Source of the DNA: Strigamia acuminata
Taxonomy: Eukaryota; Arthropoda; Chilopoda; Geophilomorpha; Linotaeniidae
Reading direction: 5' to 3'
Length of the DNA: 64,000 nucleotides
NCBI GenBank assembly: GCA_949358305.1
Contig: OX442322.1
Span: 7,750,001-7,814,000, forward strand
Shown: positions 8,601 to 19,204 of the stretch, piece after piece
Layout: every line of letters begins with the position of its first letter
Numbering within the stretch: the first letter of the stretch is position 1
The notes under the pieces: generated by a model
The model's input: only the letters and a program-made list of their open reading frames with translations
What the model was told of the DNA's origin: nothing
Databases searched by the model: none
Translations under genes and position numbers: made by a program

Positions 8601-10851
8601 AAAAATTCCGATTACAAAGCGAGAAGTTGTCTCATTTTTAGCTTCAATTTTTGATCCCATGGGACTCTTGGCTCCTGTGATTCTGCAAATGAAATTGCTC
8701 ATTCAAGCGATCTGGGCTCGGACGAAAAAATGGGATGAAAAGATTCTTGATTCAGAGAAAAAAGAAATTGAAGAATGGAATTCCGACATCCAACAACTCA
8801 AGGAACTAAAAGTTCAACGTTGGTTAAATACTTATTCAAGTCAGGACATAACCCTTGAAGTTTTTTGCGACGCCAGCACAAAAGCATTTGGCTGCACGAT
8901 TTTTGTCGTCAACGTGGAGGGCAAAAGAACATTGTTGTTAAGTAAATGCCGTATTGCGCCGGCCAAAAAAGTAACTCTTCCTCGACTCGAATTAACAGCA
9001 GCAGTGGTTGGAGTCAGAATGACAAAATATCTGCTCGAGAACTTTCTTCCTGGATACCCCGTCACTGAAGTTCGTTACTACTCGGACTCCACTATCACAC
9101 TCGCCTGGATTAATTCTGAAAAAAATGTTTGGAAACCGTATGTCTCAAACCGTGTTCAGGAAATTGTTTCCTTTTCCAAGCCTGAGCAATGGTCTCATGT
9201 GCCAACCGAATTCAACCCAGCTGACCTATTGACCCGTCCACACAACTCAAAAACTTTGATGAACAATAAACTTTGGTGGGACGGTGTTGATGTATCAAAA
9301 CTGGAAAAGAAAGAAGTTATACAGGAAAACCCACCCGATGAAGAGAGAAAATTAATTGTTATGACTATTCAAGTAAAAGAGAATTTTATTTACAAATTTT
9401 TCCGACGTTTTAGCAATTACAATCGACTTTTGAGAGTGTTTTCCTACATAATGAGATGGAAAAATCAACTTGTTCGCGGTGAGCCCCTCTCGCCACTCGA
9501 GTTGGAGGCAAACCAACTGAAGATCCTAAAACTTTCGCAGAAATTACATTTTTTGGAGGAAGTTGAGGATGTGAAAAACAAAAGGGAATTAAGCAAACAT
9601 TCCACTTTAAGGAATTTCGAGCTCTTTATGGATGAAAACGGATTACTGAGACTTCGAAGCCGTTTGAAAAAATCTTTGTTGACATTTGATGAAGTCTATC
9701 CCATTATTTTGCATTACGATAGTTGGATAACACGACTGTTGATCAGAAAAGCACATCTAGAACTACTTCACGGTGATATTAGTGAAACCCTTTATCACTT
9801 ACGTGAACAATTTTGGATCATAAGAGGAAGAAAAACAATTCAGACAGTGATTCGAGAGTGTGCAATTTGCAGACGTGCTAAACTTGCGAGAAATAACCCT
9901 TCTACTGGTGACCTTCCCACTGAACGCGTAACTCCAGCGGCTCCATTCCAACACACTGGAATTGATCATCTTGGACCAATTTATGTTGGCAACAACAAAA
10001 AGGAACGGAAAAAGGTTTATATTCTTTTATTCACGTGTATGGTGACGAGAAGCCTACACTTAGAAGTGTCCGAAGACCTTTCTGTTCCCAAGTTTTTGTT
10101 AGCAATGCGACGATTTGGAGCTCGCTTTGGATATCCTGCCAAAATATTCTCAGATAATAGCAAAACATTTGAACGCGGTAGTGTGGAGTTACAATCATGG
10201 GGCAAGCTCATTGGTCACAAGGACATACAAACTTTCCTATCTGAAAAAAGAGTGTTATGGACTTTTATTCCACCACTGTCCCCCTGGATGGGAGGGGCAT
10301 GGGAACGCCTTGTCCGTTCAGTTAAAGATAAACTTCGAAAAACTTTGCTTCGATATACCGTTGATTTGGAGACTCTTCAAACTTTAGCTTTGGAAATTAG
10401 TTCCGTATTAAATTCAAGACCTTTATCCTACGTTCCCGACAGTGTTGATGGAGGCAGAATTTTGGCGCCTGAAAATTTTTTAACCGGTGGTTTACCAAAA
10501 TACCTTATAAACAAAAAATTGAGTGCCATCAAAAAGACGGATTTAAGAAAATTAGACATTAAACGCAGACAGTTCATTTGGGAATTTTGGAGAGTGTGGA
10601 GAAAAAGTTATCTTATGCAATTGCGAAATTTTTATGAAACCAAAGGCGATAAAAATTTCAAAAACCCCAAAGTGAATCAGATTGTGTTGTTAGAAAAAAT
10701 AGGAACAAATCCCTATTTTTGGCCACTTGCCCGGATAAAGGAGATTTTTCCAGGTGAGGATGGTTTTACTCGAGTCATTAAAGTAGTGCTACCAGATGGA
10801 CGTGAACTGAAAAGATCAGTTAAGCATGTGAGAGCTCTTGAACTGGACTGA
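5617..10851 (+). CDS. BEL-A Gag-Pol polyprotein (BEL/Pao), intact
   Basis: Single frame of 1744 codons encoding the capsid-like Gag and all replication enzymes. Gag occupies about residues 1-450 and ends in Cys/His fingers (CIFC at 368, CFNC at 399 with its His and Cys, CKHCGGRHH at 418). The pepsin-like protease follows with DPGS at 486-489. Reverse transcriptase has FMDD at 909-912. RNase H carries D1085, E1125 and D1157. Integrase has an H2C2 finger (H1385; Cys 1415 and 1418) and D1450, D1513, E1563 in TGIDH, FSDNS and GGAWE. Length and domain order fit BEL/Pao. The start is the first ATG of the frame, after a purine-rich GAGAGGAGAGAAAAC. No stop or frameshift is visible, and all catalytic residues I can place are present. 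The TR-D insertion in the 3' LTR now separates it from its normal 3' end. Confidence 0.96.
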   Translation: MADPSVQNMITPEQLEILETKWEALLTSLSALLTVSEQTSDPGELEALLSTANIRETRAVNELNDLQIHSEHGFYLEAIEKLEAVQTRVDLLRGRWEVSKRSLPTLGGRLNMSTASGGHTTMNASFRKFQKLPKLESVKFDGDILKYKTFKSNFENSVHKDPDLSDVEKLQYLQTMCVGEAATLISTFPLIEESYHLAREELERNYGDEDAQQTALIRSIREMKIVTSVYPTKALRTNLTKISSTVRLLEQLKIPIQTSGAFLMPDIISKFPTQMALRFYQVHGIQNKNIMTLLDFFLKEVAMAERTDNSSHSEKVKKEKTEAEKTKQKGSMTTCAATQDSKPQSNAKVKSGESKQDNKSSNSKTIKCIFCEEDHLNGSCKKEFEVNAKIEIIKKNRLCFNCFRTGHRVGDCKVKFSCKHCGGRHHSTICKKSDTKNSSSVVEKPKEPQVTTHVSCAISATLQLMIFTADLKTRNGGSHHIRGMIDPGSHRSFITTELVHRLKLTKCGSISATTQRFNDSKPAATDYDVFNVILQSKNDNQDLKLSMLSVENLPKVQGILNASVIDKVKKLNLELAEDLPAKTSQIDILLGVDVWWKGVKDGKKKVNADLGLINTLFGWVLTGAAGNTDLFDDEADLTTCCNTCNVDINEKLDKLWNLEAIGINAGEKESDFTRDRFEATTKRLDDGRYEVMLPFNGQETDLESNWELAMNQLANTLKRIDANEDYKKRYDDSMWQYIEENHAEEVPKEERFLKKGIYNIPHHPVIKEDRDTSKFRVVFNASSSKKGKLSLNDCLFPGPSLNPDLILVIVRFRLYCIPIIADIKQAFLQVMINPTQRNFLRFLWVARDYFKQPYSWQNLWNNIMILRMIVVPFGVISSPFLLCATIRKHAKQFEKTHAKEVDALDDGIFMDDLTSGGDFPADTTTHCERLKMILDSGKLPLVKWATCSKDVFENLKKEGFHMRGEEFSSLGIIKMLGILWDTEKDMIMFKIPKIEKIPITKREVVSFLASIFDPMGLLAPVILQMKLLIQAIWARTKKWDEKILDSEKKEIEEWNSDIQQLKELKVQRWLNTYSSQDITLEVFCDASTKAFGCTIFVVNVEGKRTLLLSKCRIAPAKKVTLPRLELTAAVVGVRMTKYLLENFLPGYPVTEVRYYSDSTITLAWINSEKNVWKPYVSNRVQEIVSFSKPEQWSHVPTEFNPADLLTRPHNSKTLMNNKLWWDGVDVSKLEKKEVIQENPPDEERKLIVMTIQVKENFIYKFFRRFSNYNRLLRVFSYIMRWKNQLVRGEPLSPLELEANQLKILKLSQKLHFLEEVEDVKNKRELSKHSTLRNFELFMDENGLLRLRSRLKKSLLTFDEVYPIILHYDSWITRLLIRKAHLELLHGDISETLYHLREQFWIIRGRKTIQTVIRECAICRRAKLARNNPSTGDLPTERVTPAAPFQHTGIDHLGPIYVGNNKKERKKVYILLFTCMVTRSLHLEVSEDLSVPKFLLAMRRFGARFGYPAKIFSDNSKTFERGSVELQSWGKLIGHKDIQTFLSEKRVLWTFIPPLSPWMGGAWERLVRSVKDKLRKTLLRYTVDLETLQTLALEISSVLNSRPLSYVPDSVDGGRILAPENFLTGGLPKYLINKKLSAIKKTDLRKLDIKRRQFIWEFWRVWRKSYLMQLRNFYETKGDKNFKNPKVNQIVLLEKIGTNPYFWPLARIKEIFPGEDGFTRVIKVVLPDGRELKRSVKHVRALELD

Positions 10852-10904
10852 TTTGTTTGAGCTCGTTGTGTTTTCTCTTCTCTGTTCTCTCGCCGGCAAT
10901 TCGC
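10852..10904 (+). promoter_or_regulatory. BEL-A pre-LTR pyrimidine tract in the polypurine-tract position
   Basis: Only 53 bp separate the stop codon from the 3' LTR. The place where a polypurine tract is expected holds a TTCTCTTCTCTGTTCTCT-type pyrimidine run followed by CGCCGGCAATTCGC. BEL-B has nearly the same arrangement. No purine tract abuts the LTR. Confidence 0.6.
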
Positions 10905-12390
10905 TGTTGCAAGACAGCGTGGAAGAATTGTTGTGCTGAGATTGTGTCAATAAATATTACTAATTGCTTTGATTTGTTTAATTTTCCTTTGGTGTTTTAT
11001 TTTTCATAATTAATTGATATTTTTCACTTTACAGGAATTTTGACTTATTAAATGTTTTTCATTGTTTTTTATTGTCACTTTTCGCTTTAATTTAGTGTTA
11101 ATACCTTGCTATTATTTTATTCGTGTCTTTTTGAGTGCATTTATGAACCTTTCTATTAATTTTCCCTGATTTTGTGTTTATTGCGTGCAGTTCTAGTGTT
11201 TTCTTCGTTTTCTGGCATACATTTGCGATGCCAGATACGTCATTTTTCGGTTCCTAGCGGACTTTTGCTTCCGTCTTCTAACCTTTCGTTTAGTGATTTA
11301 AAACTCATTTGGAGTTTGTTTTATTATTGTTTCAGACTAATTCGGGTCTGATCTTTCTTTCTGGATGCATTAGAACTGCCCATAATGCTTCGATCGGTTG
11401 TTTCAAACGTTCGTTGTCGGCTGCCGTAAAAGCGTAGCCGAGAATGTTCGGTTCGATCAACATTTTCGTATTATTTAAACTTGTGTGTATTAATTCAGTA
11501 TTTTGTAATGGGAATTATTAATTACTCTTGTAATTTAATCACTACTTTATTTGTTATTTACATTAAGTGCTTTATATTCCAATTCCGAATTGTTTTGACG
11601 CTTTTGCAATGTTCGCCGGACGCCATGTTTGATCCAATACCTTTGTTATGTTCGCCGGTCGCCATGTTTGTCCCAAGCGACGATTACACAATGTAACCGT
11701 TATTTTTGTATTTTATATTCTTATAATCTGCATTTACTATTTCATTTCAAAGTGTTTTCACCTGTATTCTTTGCTATTTTTGCATTTTTATTCCGTTCGG
11801 AATTCAAATGTTTTGATTGCATCATTTTGCTTGACGCTGATTGGCTGTCTCGATCGTCTGCTTGACGATCATTGTTTTCGCTCCGTTTGCACTGTTTTAC
11901 TCTTCTGATCTTATTGTTGTGATTAGATTAAATATTCCTGGTATTCTTGTGATCATTTTAGTGTATCACAATCTTTATTTCGTGCAGTTTTTATGTAACT
12001 ACAACTTTGCTGTGATTTCGTTTCCTCCGTTGCTATGACAACGGAGTTTCTTGTGTATCTGTATTTCGCCGCTATCGGCTTGGCGCGTGCCGTAATTGGG
12101 TACTGCGCATGTGCGGTTCCTCAGGAACCAATGTAATCAGTGTATTTTATTCAGTTCTCAACCAACTTTTTAATAAACAAGTTGTTTTTTGTTAACTCCC
12201 GTGTTTTCTACTTTCAACCTTAGTTTTCAATGTGTTGTGAGTAGTTAAGCCTTTCCCTGGATTAGCCATTGATTCAGCACTCCATTGGATATTAATCAAC
12301 GGTGTTCCCATCAATGCTCCATGCATTCAACAATAGTTTTCAGTGCGGATTTGTGTTCTCAGCGCGGTTTTCGTACGAATTTAACAATAC
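10905..12390 (+). repeat. BEL-A 3' LTR, first 1486 bp
   Basis: Matches 3151-4636 with about three substitutions seen by eye (for example C for T near 11127). The Inr TCAGTT is at 12151-12156 and the DPE-like AGTTG at 12180-12184. It is interrupted after ATAC at 12390 by TR-D; the remaining 81 bp lie at 42589-42669. Confidence 0.95.
12387..12390. other. Target-site duplication of the TR-D array, left copy (ATAC)
   Basis: ATAC lies directly before TGTTGC at 12391 and again at 42585-42588 directly after GCAACA at 42584. One insertion event therefore accounts for everything between, including both 14,223-bp units. Confidence 0.93.
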
Positions 12391-14138
12391 TGTTGCCAGC
12401 AAGCAGTGATTGCTGCAAGAACCGGCAACTCACGCACCTCGTAATAAACATTCGAGCGATCAAATCTTCGCACAGCACTTTTAACTACTCGACTCGATTG
12501 AAACCATTCTGACATCTGATAACGCATCTCATGTTTTCTGACTTGGCCCTCATTGTCCTCTCCATGTCGACCGAAACTCGAGAACCTGGCTTTTGCTCTA
12601 AACATGACTGTTGGCGGATATTCGGGCTCGAATATCAATATCGTCTTTCGCAAATCAAAGATGGCGTAGATTCGAATCTCGCGCTCGTGTGCAAACGAAA
12701 AGAAACACTCGTTCTTATTTGCGAACGAAAATAAAACGATGTTTAATCGTTCAAATCAAAACTATAACTGTTCTTACAATGTATAAACTCGTGCCACGGA
12801 CTCTAATAACAATAAACGTCAACACGAGTACACTACTAATAAAATAAACAACAATATATCAAAAACCCAATGTCTCAAAACGGCCTCCGTACAACAGAAC
12901 AAAAACGGCCGTTGAGAGTTCAAATTACACCAAAAAACTTATCTTTAATATCGAAAATCGTGCATATAAATAACTCAAACACTAATGATTATTTAATACA
13001 GCGAAATAAATAGAAAGAAGGTGCAAACCCTTAAAAATCTAAAACCTCAATGAACATTGAATGGAAATCTCGAAAACCCGAAAACTGCTACATTTCGCCA
13101 CGAGACGTCGCCTAATCAATGTAAACGGAAACGTAATCTAATCAATCGCAATTCTCGCATCCCGGACTTGGTCACTGTTTTAATACGAATAAAGAATTCA
13201 AATAATGCATCCTCAACACTCCTTGTGCGCATTTAATAAATCTATTGCATAGCACGGAATTAAATTCCCATCTCCCGCACCAAACCCAATGCTATTCGCG
13301 GGCGAGTTATAAAACCCGAACTCGACCGAAAAGATGCACGATGTCTCAAATCACGTGACACCCGACTAAACGATTAAATCTTATCCGAAACACAAAACAA
13401 CGAAGAAATAATCAGCTAATCAATTCGAAATCGTAATAAAATCATACAGTAAAAACTTAATTCGAGCAAATCTTATTCTGAATCAAATTAACTCTCAACC
13501 GAAAACGAGGCTCGTTGTACCAACTGTCTTCTAATGGCGGATCTAGCCGATCAACGCTCCTTGGTGACCAACGAAGCTTCGCCTCGGCCCAACGCCGAAT
13601 CATCGGACTTTAATCCACGGTAAATTACAACTAAAACTATTTATTTAATCACTGGAGTGGTTTCTAAACTAATGGATTTAAATTTACAGGTACAAACAAC
13701 ATCTTCCCGGGTGCGCTACGAGTTTCGCCAGACCAAACCGCTCGATAAACTGCGACGACTTCGCTTTTCGCTTTGAAACCCATCCTCGCCGTTATCGCCT
13801 TTAATTAGCGACCCAATGCCTGCCTGTACCGTGTCAGATAAGTCCTCGAAAACTATTCAAACTAACCGGAACCGAAATTAAAAACCTTAACTTTTCCTTT
13901 GTAGATAAGTCCGATGCCCGAACTTAACACAAGATGGCGCGACACGCCCGAATCTCAAACTACTGGCGAAAATTCTACGACTTAAGATTCTGCTGCGATA
14001 TATTCCGACCAATAAACAAAGATCCGAATAGCTTACGACAAAGGAAAAAACAACATGAATATTCCATCGATTCAGGTAAAAAAACTGAAGCTCTTTTTTC
14101 AACTTAACATTATTTCTGTTGCGTTTCTGCTCGCAACA
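12391..14138 (-). repeat. TR-D LTR 1 (1748 bp; 3' LTR of the array)
   Basis: Plus-strand ends are TGTTGCCAGC and GCTCGCAACA. Read on the minus strand it begins TGTTGCGAGCAG and then repeats CGCAACA, forming a short terminal inverted repeat also found at the BEL-C LTR start. YY1-type motifs AAAGATGGCG (12657-12666) and CAAGATGGCGCG (13930-13941) are present. No ORF of note lies fully within it. Confidence 0.9.
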
Positions 14139-17100
14139 TCGCTCCCACCAAAAAAGAAAGAGGATAGCAGGGGAAAATTAAACCTAATAAATTCACATCT
14201 CTTTGTTACTAGGACAACCCATCTAACCTCGCTAATTACCACAAGTGACGTTGTGGAGACGCTTAGTATGAACAACCGTCTCTCTTATCTGTACCCCGCA
14301 ACCCATCCCCTCTCTCAGGCTCCCATCTCGGACTTATCTCTTCTTTCCAAGAGACCGAGTGTAAGGACCTAAGAGGGAGGGGAATAGGAAATACAGACAC
14401 TCTCTATTATTTATGCAAACAAAACTATTTTCGATTCACAGCTTTTAATCGAAGGACGCCAATGAGATTCGGAAATTCTCTATCTTCTTCCAGAGAAGGA
14501 ACCTTTTCAAAAAATGATGCTCTCGTGGAGAAGGAGAAACCACCTAACTTCCCTAATCTCGATTGTCTACGCCTTTTGCTAATCTCAACCGGTAGCTTCC
14601 TAACGTCCCGTATCAAGCGAAGTTACATTGCATTAATTTAAATAGATCCCGCTTCTCTTGAGAAAATCTGATCACCTCTTTTTCAAATTCCAGACTCTAA
14701 CTCAATTCAATGGACGTCGTGTTCTTGCGACTCATGACTCTCGACACGGCTCAACATTCACTTCACGTGCCGATGTTCTTTGACTATTTTTTTTTCTTAT
14801 TCGGAGACAACGACTTCCGGACCACTTAAAATCCCTTTTACAAACCGGAATCGTCTTCTGTTAACTCTCGAATGTCTTAAAAAATTCTCTTAAATTCTTA
14901 AAAGAGGAAGTCAAGATTGCCGAACCCGTAGACTCAGAAACGGCGGACTTCTCTTTTTTGCTAATCCACTTCACTTGTCTTAGGCAACAACCTTTACTAT
15001 CAGCTCTGTAAATCTCTAACATTCTCCTATCTTAATTCTGCCTTGGAAAACTCCATCAACTTTGTTTAAAAGAAAACCCTGTCAAGACCAATTACACCAC
15101 ATGCGGTTATTTTCCAATGGAGGGGTTAGTTTCCTGTTGTTATCCAGTCAAGGACATTCGATATTTAACTGAATCCACCATAACTTGGGCTTATTCTAAG
15201 CACCCTGTATTTTATTTCCCGTGTTAAATGTTTGAGGTAAGAGTGAGGGAGGCCATGAAGACTCTTCCATCTGTTATTTTTTCCACAATATAAAATCTTA
15301 GGATTAGGAAAACAGGAAATTAATCAAAAAGGTTTAGTGACCGTTCCCCTTCGGCGACCGACGGCGTGCACTCCGCCGGTGGCCGGCAGGACTTTCCCGG
15401 ACACATCCTGTCGTTTCCAATCCCAATTTTTATTTTATATAATTCCCTCCCGACTCAAAAAAGGAAGGAAGCTCTATTGCTATTTGGTTCCCTACTCCTG
15501 CTAACTCCGGCTGGAGGTCTCTAAGAGATTCGAGCAACCCATTGGTGTTTGCCATCTTGCATGTCGAAAAATCGAACATTCAAACGAAAAACCATTAGAA
15601 TCATAAAGAGAGAAGGGGTGTAGAGGGACTTTATATCTGATTGTGTGCATGAAAGCACTGTCCTTGTAACATTAGCTAAGCTGACATGAACAGGTCCCGA
15701 TATATCCCGCATTCGTTTTAACTCTAAACAACTACATCAAATAGGAGAGCTTTCCATTTTCGTCTAATCCCGAGGGGAAAAGCGATTTATTCATCTAAAT
15801 GGCTTGAAACTCCCATTGTCTAGTTTGACTGTTATGAAGGTTTAAGAGGTCAAGGTTTTCTATTCTATCTACTTCTGTATGTATTTTCTAACCCTAAAGG
15901 ACAATGTAAGTCATATGTAAACACCGCAATGTGAAGGACTTGCTTTCTAACTTCCAAACAGAAAGTCCAAAGCCATTACTTCACAAATTGAATCGTTTTT
16001 CTGAAAAATGTCCGGAACTCTCAAGATTCCCAGTGTTCAAAGGCGATTGCAGTTGACTGCCCCTGAAGCAGAGCTCTCCAGAAGAAAAAAGGAAAAAGGA
16101 AATACTTATAACAGAAAAGCTAATCTATCTCGTCTAGAGGAGAACTCATTGAAAAACTTTCTCGTTCTGTTATTCTTATGTTATATGTAAAGGATTTTTT
16201 CTATTTAGTCAGGATTTAAGTATGGTCTGGATTGATATTTAGGAAGCGACAGCATGTATTTTGACACGCTCGGCGCCAAGGAGTAGATCCACTTTTCAGG
16301 AGATTTCCCGAAATAAAGTGGCGAACTTTTCTAATACTGAAACTGTCAGAAAAAACCACAACTAAAGGTTAGATAAGGAGGAAGGCTTTATTTTCTAAGA
16401 TGCACCCAGCAGCAATGAATGTCTCAACAGATCGGCTCCTGTGGTTTTGACTAATGCCATAAATACTAACACCGACTGCTATATTTGACCAACACCTGAA
16501 TTCGAATGTAATAGAAATTATAAATTCTTACGTCCAAACCTAATCTGCCCCCGATTTATTAAACTTGTTCTAACTGTAATATTCTGGAGAATAAGTATTT
16601 CTACTGTGAAGATCTTCTACGCTTTCAAAGAAATCGATCGGGAAACTTCCGAAACTTGAAATCACTAAATTCTCGAGAGGACATGTCTGTATTTTCTTAA
16701 ATAAAGAGCTGTGTAAAAGGACTGGAAGAATAAACTAAACCAATTTCTATTTTTCTAAGTGACGAGAGATTTGGATTCTTTTCTGTTGGTTCTGGGGTCT
16801 TTAATTCTCAATAAACTGGGATTCGTTCCTTTTTTCGACTGAACCTTTTTACTGTCACCTTGTTTCTTCGGCTGACTTTCCACGGCTCCTCCCAACTCAA
16901 CGACCTCTTCGGACCAACTTGCACCGGACTAATTCTCTAATTGATTGCTCTAAAAAATCCTTTCAGTTTAATTTTTATGATCCCTTTTTATTCTATTAGC
17001 TGAGAGCTGATGATTGTTGCCTTTTCCTACTCTACAAGGAGGAAGATGGATCTCTATCTTTAGGTTTGTTGGACCACTGTTAACCAACTAAAACCTTTTC

Positions 17101-18622
17101 TCTAACCTAATACTTGGGCTTGATGGACCACTGTTAACCAACTAAAGCCTTTTCTATTTCTGTCTTCTGTATAGGGGGGAATTTTCTTCTTTAAAACTTT
17201 ATTATGCAACCTCGAGACTTTCCCGAGTTTCTCCCCTTTTTATTTCCAGTTTTTGAGGAGTGAATTCAGCGCGAAAGTCTCACGCGTCAATTACCCTCGC
17301 CTTCTTATTCTAGTGAAACTCGACGGACCAACTGTTAACCGACTGGACTTCTACATTGCAAGCTTTCTAAATTAAACTGACCGTGCTGTTAACAGCTCAA
17401 AAGAGAAAGTTTCTTGCTAATAAAGGAATCTCCAACAACCAATGTAATATTTTCTTCTTGTAGCTTGTTGCTTCAAAAATAAAGACAAAGAATCACGGAA
17501 AATTCCTGACGAACAACTTCTATTTCAAAAATGGCCCTTTGCCAGAAAGGAAATCAATGTAAAGGTTTTACGTTCGTCTTTCTTTTTTCTGTACAATAAG
17601 AATTTATCTCTCTTTGGTTCGATTTATTGCGAATCAGCACCAACGGAACTTATTGCGCTCTTTTTCCGCCTGAGGAAGTATCAATTTCGATCCAAGTGAC
17701 CAATTGGGACCTCCCGCTAAGGCGATGCTGCATTTACAGACAATGACGAACTCTCTCGTTCCTTCATTAATCTGAAATTATTCTTGCGCGTGGCGAATCA
17801 TTCTCTTCAACTAGCTTTCGACCCCCTTCAAAGCGCTTGGATACTTTAATAAAAGTAAAACCTCTTGAAGTCGACCATAGTTTTCTGTTGCCACGGATGA
17901 TGAAACCCAAAACTCTCCCTTTCATTCGGCGTCCCGAAAGCTAAACAGAGAATTGAAATTCCACGCATCATCTCTTATTTCTTGCCAGCTAATTTTTTCT
18001 CAAAATCCAGTGATTTCTCTAACATATAAACTTAGCTCGCAATAAAACTTCTTATGCTAATCACGAGTTGGACCCTTAACCTGGGGTTTGCTAATTTTCT
18101 TTTCTGGTCCTTTAAAAGGCTGTCCAGCTTCTTAATTTTGCATAATCCCAAACGGATTCCAACCGCGTTAAAAACTTAAGAGACTCGAAATTTTCTTTTC
18201 TATTAAAATCCACATCAATTTCAAAATTGTCGATTGGGGGAACCCACGTCTTTATCTATAAAGGGAATTTATCTTTTTGCCCCTTTCCTAATTAACGTAG
18301 ATATGTTCATACTTAAAGGCAACTCTCGTAAACGTCGGAAATTAATTTCTAAACTCGTAATTGGAACTCAAACTCATCTCAACTCGTTTCACCTTTAATT
18401 CATCAACGTGACAAAATGAAAGGACTGACTAGAAACTTCAATCTCGAAAGAAAATCCAGTTCACAAAAAAACCGACTAATTATGCATAAGCAATTGAAAA
18501 TCAATCCCCCCAAAAGGACACACTTCGAACTTTGACTGTGATTCGCAAAACTCAACACTTAAAAGTTAAGATCGTAACGGAAATACTCCATATCGAACGG
18601 CGCTCACGAAATTGTCAGGTCG
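14139..18622 (-). other. TR-D internal region, 3' part, unit 1: no gene seen
   Basis: About 4.5 kb without any ORF above about 65 codons on the element strand and no recognisable protein motif. Read on the minus strand it ends with a pyrimidine tract (14139-14163) reading CTTTCTTTTTTGGTGGGAGCGA directly before the LTR, like the BEL-C junction. At 17071-17155 there are two copies of a 31-bp block (GGACCACTGTTAACCAACTA and on), 54 bp apart, with a degenerate third near 17329. Otherwise I see nothing. The same region recurs at 28362-32845. Confidence 0.75.
17071..17155. repeat. Short direct repeat in the TR-D interior
   Basis: Two 31-bp copies, 17071-17101 and 17125-17155, differ by one base. 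A weaker relative containing CTGTTAACCGACT begins near 17329. Duplicated at 31294-31378 in unit 2. Function unknown. Confidence 0.8.
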
Positions 18623-18627
18623 GAAAC
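18623..18627. other. Target-site duplication of Copia-1a (GAAAC), left copy
   Basis: GAAAC precedes the Copia-1a 5' LTR and recurs at 25905-25909 after its 3' LTR. A 5-bp duplication is typical of Copia. The same pair flanks Copia-1b at 32846-32850 and 40128-40132. Confidence 0.94.
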
Positions 18628-19184
18628 TGTTGGTCTAAAATGACACAGAATATATCGATGTGATATAGGATCACATATCGACCCGTATTATTTATTATCA
18701 CGATGTAATTATCCATATTATTTTGTATTTGGAATTACTTAACCTCTTTTTCAATGTTTATATCGATTTTATGCATCTGTGCATGCAGTACCATGCTATG
18801 TCTAGCGTTACCTTATGTTTCCCTGTGTTATTACTTCTTGTAATTCCTTTTTCCGACACAAGGTGTCATCCTTGCATGTTTTTCACCATCCAAGATGGCC
18901 GCACACATGTCTGTGTGCTTTCTCATATTTCTCTCCTTCCAAATGGACACAAAATGTAAGATTATGCTTTGTTTTATTAAATGTTTATCTTTTTAAGTTG
19001 TTTCACTTAAGTTTATAGCACATTTCAGTGCTTTTGAGCGCAGATAAGCGGCATTAGGCCGCGCGCACCGTCTCGGCAACTCATACGTCGCCATTACGTC
19101 CGTGTCGGAGACACGGCGCCCGATTCATGCTTCCACGCTTCGGTTTACACCGAATTTTGCGCTGCTCTCCTCTGCTACCCTTCA
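18628..19184 (+). repeat. Copia-1a 5' LTR (557 bp)
   Basis: Starts TGTTGGTC and ends CCTTCA; repeated at 25348-25904 and in Copia-1b. Carries a YY1-type site CCAAGATGGCCGC (18890-18902). Its last bases contain CCTCTGCTACC, resembling the 3' end of initiator tRNA-Met and complementary to the following primer site. Confidence 0.95.
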
Positions 19185-19204
19185 ATTGGTAGCGGAGGGT
19201 GGTT
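19169..19204 (+). promoter_or_regulatory. Copia-1a primer binding site (initiator tRNA-Met) and LTR-end hairpin
   Basis: TGGTAGCGGAGGGTGGTT (19187-19204) matches the complement of the tRNA-iMet 3' end except at two A-to-G positions, each still able to form a G:U pair. The preceding LTR end (19169-19179) pairs with 19188-19198 over 11 positions, one of them U:G, around an 8-nt loop. Confidence 0.8.

Noticed and set aside
7236-8702. Antisense ORFs (175 codons each) within the BEL-A polyprotein
   Set aside because: Shadow frames opposite a strongly coding region. They show no independent motif, and similar shadows appear opposite BEL-B2.
14139-18622. A host gene with introns in the TR-D interior
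   Set aside because: No ORF segment with recognisable protein similarity and no consistent splice-bounded frames. The whole segment is duplicated together with the element.
18723-18959. Recurrent 60-80 codon ORFs inside the Copia-1 LTRs
   Set aside because: They recur only because the LTR is present four times, and they overlap the probable promoter region. No motif seen.
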